Notes under the pieces: model-generated
Databases searched by the model: none
What the model saw: only the letters and a program-made list of their open reading frames with translations
What the model was told of the DNA's origin: nothing
Program-made: the position numbers and the translations under genes
In this document: positions 58,552 through 64,000 of the stretch, one piece after another
Layout: each line of letters opens with the position of its first letter
Position numbering within the stretch: the stretch's first letter is position 1
DNA from: an uncultured Oscillospiraceae bacterium
GTDB taxonomy: Bacteria > Bacillota > Clostridia > Oscillospirales > Oscillospiraceae
Assembly: GCA_910587785.1 (NCBI GenBank)
Contig: CAJUOA010000004.1
Coordinates: 1 to 64,000, forward strand
DNA length: 64,000 bases
Direction of reading: 5' to 3'

Positions 58552-58874
58552 AGATACTCCCCATAGCTGCCCTTCGGAGTGGCCTGACACATGAAAGCGC
58601 CATCCTCGGACTGGATCGTTGCCAGATCATTCCACTCGTGGAAACGGTTTTCGCTGGCAAGGCGTCTCAGCTCAGGCAGAACCTTTGTGTTGATCCAGTC
58701 AAAGAACGCATCCTGATCCCTCTGGCATCCATCCAGCCGCTCAAAGCTCTGGCAATCCGGCAGAAGGCACAATGCCTTTCCGGGGTGGCCGCTCCCCCGT
58801 TCAAGTATGGCCCTGGCCCCCCAATACATCTTTGGGGTGAAGTTTTCGGGGTAGTTTCCCCATTCGTGGCTCAT
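58515..58874 (-). CDS. Hypothetical protein
   Basis: 119-residue cytoplasmic protein of no family I can name. It begins SHEWGNYPENFTPKMYWGARAILE and ends GAFMCQATPKGSYGEYLYIGCWEVDLEK; the C-terminal part looks like a small beta-rich fold with a Gly/Tyr-rich turn, the middle is helical (DAFFDWINTKVLPELRRLASEN). ATG 58874 has AGAAAGGATG upstream. AT-rich composition like the rest of the accessory region. Its 3' end overlaps the truncated transposase gene tail-to-tail by 37 bp. Confidence 0.6.
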   Translation of the reverse strand: MSHEWGNYPENFTPKMYWGARAILERGSGHPGKALCLLPDCQSFERLDGCQRDQDAFFDWINTKVLPELRRLASENRFHEWNDLATIQSEDGAFMCQATPKGSYGEYLYIGCWEVDLEK

Positions 58875-58975
58875 AGTTTCGACATCCTTTCTATAATTAC
58901 AATGAAAATATCTAATAACCCCTCTGTGTCGATGTATTTTGCTGTGATATTCTGTCATAATGTGAAATCTAATAC

Positions 58976-58996
58976 TCGCCCGTGGTCCACGGGCGA
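58976..58996 (+). promoter_or_regulatory. Palindrome in the leader of the surface-protein gene
   Basis: TCGCCCGTG-GTC-CACGGGCGA, 9-bp perfect arms, 21 bp before the ATG at 59018 and just upstream of its AGGAGG. Could be an operator or an RNA hairpin at the ribosome binding site. A CATAAT at 58956-58961 may be the -10 box, with no good -35. Confidence 0.5.
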
Positions 58997-59017
58997 AACA
59001 ACACAGGAGGTACAAGC

Positions 59018-61936
59018 ATGAACTACAAACACTGCAACCGAGGATCACAGAACAGGTATCCTCACTGGAATCATTTCCTAACCGCACTATTTGTTGCGGT
59101 AATGGTGATGATTTCAACCGTTCCGGCCTTTGCTGTAGAAGCAACGGCGAACACAAGCGAACCTGATGCAGAAATCTCTATTTCGACACTTGATCTGGCT
59201 GAAAATCCCGCTGATGAAAATGGTTCGTTTACTGACGAAACTGGCGACTCCGAAGTAACACCAGAACCGCCCTCTGGCCCTGCATTAACCATTGAGGAAT
59301 TGCTTGACGCTATTGCTCATGCCAATGCAAATGATGTGATTGAATTTGACGGTTACATCCAAGCGCCTTCTTCTGACGTGGTGCTTGGTCGCGCTGATTG
59401 TCCGATAACGCTTCGGCGTGCTACATCTGAGGCTCATATTTATCTCTGGGATCGAGGGGAAGGAAAAGGGAATACCAAAGTACAAAACATTACGTTCGAT
59501 GGTGCGGGGATTCAAGCAGAGCAGCCAATTCTCAATGTCGAAGGCCCTGCGAAAATTATTGAGAAATGTAATTTTGTCAACTGCATTGCAGTCGGCAGTC
59601 CTGCATTATCGGTTGGATATGGCGATGCTCTTATTTCAGACTGCCATTTTACAAATAATATAGGGGCTACGGGGGCACATCTGTATGTTGGTGGTCACGA
59701 TATAACCATTGAGAATTGTACGTTTACAGGCGGCTTTGCCCGTAATATGGGTTCAGTTTATATAGGCATTACGGAAAATGTCTTTTTGAAGGGATGCACC
59801 ATTTCTGGAAATGCCGCAGGAAAGCGGAGCGGTGGTCTCTATATCCAAGACGGAGAAGTAATCATTATTGGATGTAAGATTTATGGCAATACAACCAACG
59901 GCGTTGCAGATGATATTACAAAGAGCTACAATAGCCGTTTGTCGTTGATGGACAATCATTCCACCTTGGTAGAGTTGTATAAGCCTGATGGGATGATTCC
60001 CAACAGATGGACTGTAGACAGCTATTATGATGTGTATAGTGGGATGGGTCTTTATCAAGCGGATATGATCTTTTCCATGACCTTTGCAGATAACGAACCT
60101 TCGCCCCCGCCTTCACCCACCTATATAACGCTGGATAAATCAGAGCTGACCCTTTACGTTGGCGAGACAGATACCTTGACGGCCACAATTCATCCCGAAG
60201 GTACAAGCGGCAACGTTCAATGGACAAGCAATGATCCCTCTGTTGCCAGTGTTACCGAAATGGGGTTTATAACTGCGCACACGGCAGGGACAACTTTAGT
60301 CACTGCCACAGAAACGATTAGCGGAGCGTCCGCATCATGCCGTGTAAGCGTCCAAGACGTACCAGCTACAACCTATTCCGTTGACACCAACACCAGCCCT
60401 GTAGAGGGCGGCGTAGTCAACGGCGGTGGGCAGTACGAAGAAGGTTCTCCCGCAACGGTTACAGCCGTTCCCAACGAGGGCTTCCGTTTCCTGGCGTGGA
60501 CAGAAAACGATACGCAAATCAGCACAGAATCCAGTTTAACTTTTACGGTGACTAGCAACCGAAATCTGACTGCAATCTTTGAGCCTATTACCGAGCCTAC
60601 CCCTGGGCCTATCCTCAAACCCACCTATATCATCAGTACTTCTGTTGTTGCAGGTGGGACCGTCAATGGTGCAGGGGAATATGAGCAGGGAAGTTCCGTA
60701 ACACTTACGGCCACCCCCGAAAGCAGGTATCGTTTCATTGCGTGGATAGAGAATAACGAACGGATTAGCTCTGATGAAAGTTATACCTTCATAGCGGATT
60801 GTGACCGAACAATTATTGCTTACTTCATGCCTACTTGTACCATCAGTGTAGGTGCTACTGTAGGTGGGACCATTAGTACAGGTACTACCGCAGAAGGGAC
60901 CAGCGGTGGTTGTGGAGGAGAATTTTTGAAGGGAAGTTCTGTGACATATACGGCCATCCCTGATAGCGGGTATCTTTTTGCAGGGTGGACAGAAAATGGT
61001 GAACAAGTCAGCACTGATGAAAATTTTACTTTTATCGCAGAACAAGACCGAACACTTGTTGCTAATTTCACGCTCATTCCCAAGCCAACCTATACAATTC
61101 ATGTTAGTGCTACACAAGGCGGGACAGTAGAAGGCGGCGGGCAGTACGAAGAAGGGAAACTTATAACTGTGAACGCTGTGCCTGGCAACAGCTATCGTTT
61201 TCTGCGCTGGGAGGAAAACGGCGTACAGGTTTCTACTGAGGTCCGATATTCCTTTGCAGCAGAAGCAGACCGGACTCTGGCTGCTATTTTCGATTTGATT
61301 CCACAGTCCACATCAAATTTGCCATATAGCCCTTCGCACAGTTCAGGAACACCGACCACCTCGCATAAACCGAATGATGATAGTGCTACCCAGCCTAACG
61401 TAACTGTGATGTCGTATGAAGAAGTTCAGACACACACGCTGACTAACGGAAAAGCTACGTTGGTTGCACCTGATAATTTGTTTTGGGGAGGATATAAAAC
61501 AGGCCGGGATAACGGTGCTGAAACTGTCACACGGGCAGACTTGGCACAACTCATTTATTTTATGATGGACAGCAAAAGCGTAAAAACCTACGGAGTAACC
61601 CAAGCCCCTTTTCGTGATGTAGAATCAGGGACATGGTACGCAGCAGCAGTTGGAACCATGCAAAACACCGGGGTAATGGTGGGGTGTGGAGATAATCTAT
61701 TCTGCCCGAACCGCACATTGACATGGGGCGAATTGCTTACGATGTTTGCACGGTTTGTCGAGGGTGAACCGCCTATAGAATACTATACTGGGAATCACTG
61801 GGCGAAGGACTCTATAAACAAAGCCTTTGCTCTTGGATGGCTGGAATATACGGAACCATTTGATCCGGGAAGTGTCGTAACAACTGGCGAAATGGTCGAT
61901 TTGATTCAAGCGGTTTTTCGATGGAATAACGGATAA
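59018..61936 (+). CDS. Beta-helix / BIG2 / InlB-repeat / SLH surface protein
   Basis: 972-residue exported protein. A long N-terminal signal peptide (membrane segment FLTALFVAVMVMISTVPAFA, residues about 17-37), an acidic linker, a right-handed beta-helix region (about 85-340: PILNVEGPAKIIEKCNF, ALISDCHF, DITIENCTFTGG, VFLKGCTISGN, VIIIGCKIYGN), a BIG2 immunoglobulin-like domain (about 365-450: DKSELTLYVGETDTLTATIHPEG), four divergent InlB-type repeats (about 455-765, each with GGTV.G.G.YE.GS and F..W.ENG), then two to three SLH modules (about 830-970). Wall-anchored through SLH; adhesion is likely but inferred. CAGGAGGTACAAGC precedes ATG 59018. Codon use is AT-richer than the chromosome. 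Confidence 0.88.
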   Translation: MNYKHCNRGSQNRYPHWNHFLTALFVAVMVMISTVPAFAVEATANTSEPDAEISISTLDLAENPADENGSFTDETGDSEVTPEPPSGPALTIEELLDAIAHANANDVIEFDGYIQAPSSDVVLGRADCPITLRRATSEAHIYLWDRGEGKGNTKVQNITFDGAGIQAEQPILNVEGPAKIIEKCNFVNCIAVGSPALSVGYGDALISDCHFTNNIGATGAHLYVGGHDITIENCTFTGGFARNMGSVYIGITENVFLKGCTISGNAAGKRSGGLYIQDGEVIIIGCKIYGNTTNGVADDITKSYNSRLSLMDNHSTLVELYKPDGMIPNRWTVDSYYDVYSGMGLYQADMIFSMTFADNEPSPPPSPTYITLDKSELTLYVGETDTLTATIHPEGTSGNVQWTSNDPSVASVTEMGFITAHTAGTTLVTATETISGASASCRVSVQDVPATTYSVDTNTSPVEGGVVNGGGQYEEGSPATVTAVPNEGFRFLAWTENDTQISTESSLTFTVTSNRNLTAIFEPITEPTPGPILKPTYIISTSVVAGGTVNGAGEYEQGSSVTLTATPESRYRFIAWIENNERISSDESYTFIADCDRTIIAYFMPTCTISVGATVGGTISTGTTAEGTSGGCGGEFLKGSSVTYTAIPDSGYLFAGWTENGEQVSTDENFTFIAEQDRTLVANFTLIPKPTYTIHVSATQGGTVEGGGQYEEGKLITVNAVPGNSYRFLRWEENGVQVSTEVRYSFAAEADRTLAAIFDLIPQSTSNLPYSPSHSSGTPTTSHKPNDDSATQPNVTVMSYEEVQTHTLTNGKATLVAPDNLFWGGYKTGRDNGAETVTRADLAQLIYFMMDSKSVKTYGVTQAPFRDVESGTWYAAAVGTMQNTGVMVGCGDNLFCPNRTLTWGELLTMFARFVEGEPPIEYYTGNHWAKDSINKAFALGWLEYTEPFDPGSVVTTGEMVDLIQAVFRWNNG

Positions 61937-62007
61937 GATCCTGCCTTTCACCAGGCATCCCGGCACGGTGCAAAGATGAAATAATCTCGTACAGGTCAAT
62001 AGGTAGT

Positions 62008-62040
62008 AGGGGAGGCCCAGCAAACCGCTGGGTCTCCCCT
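62008..62040. terminator. Hairpin between convergent genes
   Basis: AGGGGAGGCCCAGC pairs with GCTGGGTCTCCCCT (one G-T pair) around a 5-nt loop. No T tract follows on either strand, so it may be a weak terminator or RNA-stabilising stem. Confidence 0.5.
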
Positions 62041-62073
62041 GGTATGGATAAGGATTATTTCTGCGCACAATGT

Positions 62074-63145
62074 TTATACCGCATATCCTTCCTCTTCAAA
62101 TTGTTCTGAATCACCCACATTATCAGGATCAGTTTCTTCCGGGTCAGGTTCCTCCGCTTCATCGGTTGCCGAAAGCAAAGACCGTATAACACCCCGCCGT
62201 GTCTGTACCGAAGTGGGTTTTGCGCTGCCAGCGGATACCGTGTGATTATACTCTGATGACGTGGAGGGATGCCCGCTGAAGAACTCGGTCAGGGTGCGGT
62301 TGATCTCGTCCTGGCTCACAGCATTTTCTACTGCCAGACAGCAGTAATATACGCAACTGATGAAGTGCGTCCTACCCTTGACAGTGCGGAGAACCTTGTT
62401 GTTGACATCAATCAGGCTCCTGACGAACACCGAATAGGCATTCAGCCCGGAGTTAATTGTGTCTAGCATTTCACTGTCAACCTCGACCTTGCTGGCCCAC
62501 CCCCGGAAGGGCTTGGTGGAGAAGTCGGGGGATTCCTCTGTGATAAGCTGGTAGAGCTGCATGGCAATCATTTCATCGGTGAACCGTTTCCTGCCAGCCT
62601 CCGAAACTACGAACTGAATTGCCTTATGCTTGGCAAGCTGCTGAAAAATCGCCAAGCTGGGGACGTTGGCACGGGTCAGCTCAATGGCGCTCAATGGCTT
62701 GCCGTTATTCAGCCTGCGAAAGAACTCCCTGATCTCTGTTTCTGTCATTCCCTCATAATAGTAAATCGTGAGGTTATAGTCTTTGATCCGATCCCGCACC
62801 CACTCAGGCAACTGTGAGAAATATAATCCGCTGACATCCTCCACGCACCCGTTATCATCTACGACGGTAGGGGTGTCGGGAGTCAACGCAAATTCATCAT
62901 GGAGATATTCGCTGATGGTGTTTGACCGCTGCTTTCCGTCCAGGCTGTCATATACGCCGTTCTCGTCACGGGTAAAGTACATGGCAGGGATCGCATAGCC
63001 GTAGATCATGCTGTGGATCAGAAGGGATTTTTTTGTCTACGTCCCATACAAGGCTGCGCTGCACAGCGTTGTCGTAGTTGACCTTGCCTTTCTCCATCTG
63101 ATTCACCAGGGCCTTGGCAGTCCAGTTAATGTTGAATCGCTGCAT
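62074..63145 (-). pseudogene. DUF262 (GmrSD/ParB-like nuclease) protein, frameshifted
   Basis: Reading from ATG 63145 (AGAGGTGATACT upstream) gives QRFNINWTAKALVNQMEKGKVNYDNAVQRSLVWDVDKK and then loses register at an A7 tract (63028-63034); skipping one A continues as SLLIHSMIYGYAIPAMYFTRDENGVYDSLDGKQRSNTI and on to the stop at 62074, a 356-residue protein in all. QRSLVWD and DGKQR are the conserved motifs of DUF262, the nucleotide-binding domain of GmrSD restriction enzymes and related defence proteins. No HNH (DUF1524) domain is present; the C-terminus is acidic (EEPDPEETDPDN). Broken gene, phase-variable gene or sequencing error cannot be told apart here. Confidence 0.8.
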
Positions 63146-63149
63146 AGTA

Positions 63150-63365
63150 TCACCTCTTTTTCCAATGTTTTTCAACCGTGCCATCCGGGAAATAGGTATC
63201 TCTGCGGACTTCTCCTGTCCTCAAATTGTGTTTTGTAACTTCCATCGGTACACCGTCTTTCTTTGCCTTCGCCTTGGCAGCGTCCACCGCCTGAGAGTAA
63301 AGCGGAGTGGTTAGCCAACAGCGGCCATCTGGAAAGTTAATTTCGTAGAGAATATCCATGCTCAT
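63150..63365 (-). CDS. Small hypothetical protein
   Basis: 71-residue protein, SMDILYEINFPDGRCWLTTPLYSQAVDAAKAKAKKDGV followed by NLRTGEVRRDTYFPDGTVEKHWKKR, with two YxxNFPDG/YFPDG-type strands; no family recognised. Its ATG comes one base after the stop of the DUF3560-type gene and its stop is 4 bp before the DUF262 gene start, so the three are likely one operon. GAGGGGCGC serves as ribosome binding site. Confidence 0.6.
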   Translation of the reverse strand: MSMDILYEINFPDGRCWLTTPLYSQAVDAAKAKAKKDGVPMEVTKHNLRTGEVRRDTYFPDGTVEKHWKKR

Positions 63366-63366
63366 A

Positions 63367-63663
63367 TCAGCGCCCCTCGGCCCGTCTCTCGGCCCGTTCT
63401 GCCTGACGCTCCACCTGCTCGGAGAAGGAAAGACGCTCACCCTCCCTCTGTTCCTCGGTAAAGCCCAGCTTGGCGGCGATCTTCTTTGCCCACCAAAGGT
63501 TCGGCTCCTTGGCCCTGCTCACCCAGCAGCCCCCGGTACGGCTCCAGAGGAACGCACTTTTCAAATCGGCCTTCTGGTCGGCAGTCAGGGCGTTGTACTC
63601 GGACTTCTCGAAATGAAGCTCAATTTTGGTCGTTTCCAGATTGAAAATGTACTTTTTCTCCAT
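63367..63663 (-). CDS. DUF3560-type protein, short form
   Basis: 98 residues. TTKIELHFEKSEYNALTADQKADLKSAFLWSRTGGCWVSRAKEPNLWWAKKIAAKLGF resembles the N-terminal part of DUF3560 proteins carried on plasmids and integrative conjugative elements, followed by the start of the helical GERLSFSEQVERQAERAERRAE segment. Full-length members continue for another 100 residues or more; here a stop follows at once, so it is a truncated or minimal form. Starts just after the stop of the partial gene upstream. Confidence 0.6.
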   Translation of the reverse strand: MEKKYIFNLETTKIELHFEKSEYNALTADQKADLKSAFLWSRTGGCWVSRAKEPNLWWAKKIAAKLGFTEEQREGERLSFSEQVERQAERAERRAEGR

Positions 63664-63664
63664 T

Positions 63665-64000
63665 TCAGATATCCCCCGACACTGTGTAGTCATAGGCTCT
63701 GGATTCAACCGGAGAGTAGTATAGTTCGGTTTCGGTTGCCCACCATGTCATAGGATTAGTGCCAAGTTGCCCGGTGCCATCCGAATTGAATATCCATTCT
63801 CTAGTATTGTTAGTCCATGTCCCTACTAAATCCTTATTACCAGTTTTTACACGATAATAGTCACCGTCTTGATAATAGCCAGCATATGTGGGGACTGTGC
63901 TGTATGGGGTATTAGAGGAAGTGATTTCTTTGAGATAGAGTTCTTCTGTCTCCGTATCAAATCGCGTTCCTTCCCCGATGATCCAGTAATATCCGAGTGT
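63665..64000 (-). CDS. Hypothetical protein, partial (5' end beyond window)
   Basis: Open frame entering from the window edge, 111 residues to the TGA. It is rich in Tyr, Thr, Asn and Trp with repeated beta-strand patterns (LGYYWIIGEGTRFDTETEELYL, GYYQDGDYYRVKTGN, LVGTWTNNTREWIFNSDGTGQL, WWATETELYYSPV). GTW...F..DGTG recalls small lipocalin-like or DUF5640-type extracellular domains, but the N-terminus is missing. The short two-base gap to the next gene implies one operon. Confidence 0.55.
   Translation of the reverse strand, partial: TLGYYWIIGEGTRFDTETEELYLKEITSSNTPYSTVPTYAGYYQDGDYYRVKTGNKDLVGTWTNNTREWIFNSDGTGQLGTNPMTWWATETELYYSPVESRAYDYTVSGDI

Noticed and set aside
57371..64000. CRISPR-associated Tn7-like transposon
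   Set aside because: No cas gene, CRISPR array, tnsC or tniQ is present in this stretch.

Overview
The window looks like the chromosome of a GC-rich, low-copy-style Firmicute of class Clostridia, most likely an Oscillospiraceae-type gut anaerobe (Flavonifractor/Lawsonibacter/Oscillibacter-like). The grounds are the Gram-positive gene set (hprK, rapZ-yvcK, a GerMN spore-type lipoprotein, S-layer homology surface proteins, Firmicute-type long GalT, zinc-binding L28), strong AGGAGG ribosome binding sites and consensus sigma-A promoters. The genus is inference; no rRNA gene is present.

Layout. 1-4 kb: tRNA-Pro with a near-perfect promoter, galK-galT, a histidine phosphatase behind a YcdB/YcdC-SLH surface protein. 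6.5-11 kb: dapF, a dicarboxylate/amino-acid symporter, a Kef-like antiporter. 10.4-13.4 kb: ackA-methyltransferase-SDR operon, divergent from tmcAL and an RsiV-like lipoprotein. 15.9-22.8 kb: rpmB, then hprK, glucokinase, murB, rapZ and yvcK, interrupted between rapZ and yvcK by an AT-richer gene that closely resembles the methyl-directed restriction enzyme DpnI; yvcK is followed not by whiA but by a Phd/YefM-type protein with an extra C-terminal domain and a TGTACA palindromic operator. 22.8-32.8 kb: a radical SAM pair, a polar amino-acid ABC transporter, a hybrid sensor kinase, a methyltransferase and a split transketolase.

32.9-41.8 kb (minus strand) holds a translationally coupled signalling module: GAF/HD-GYP phosphodiesterase, CHASE2 class III cyclase and a 1371-residue FecR/LRR/SLH/NHL exported protein, preceded by a D,D-carboxypeptidase. 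41.9-57.4 kb is housekeeping: comEA-like, a two-component pair with GerMN lipoprotein, a solitary sensor kinase, DUF1385-prmC, recA-recX, NUDIX, GNAT, rimO-pgsA, xpt, guaA.

From the guaA stop codon (57370) to the window end the sequence becomes AT-richer and accessory: a 249-bp element bounded by 36-bp TGT...ACA inverted repeats, a cluster of TTTTGGGGA motifs, a TnsA-like gene overlapping a truncated TnsB-like gene (decayed Tn7-like transposon), a hypothetical gene, a 972-residue beta-helix/BIG2/InlB-repeat/SLH surface protein, a DUF262 (GmrSD-type) gene broken by a one-base frameshift in an A7 tract, and fragments of plasmid/ICE-type genes. A ~90-nt two-hairpin repeat occurs three times, each time directly behind a stop codon. 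All homology statements rest on recognition by eye; no database search was possible.
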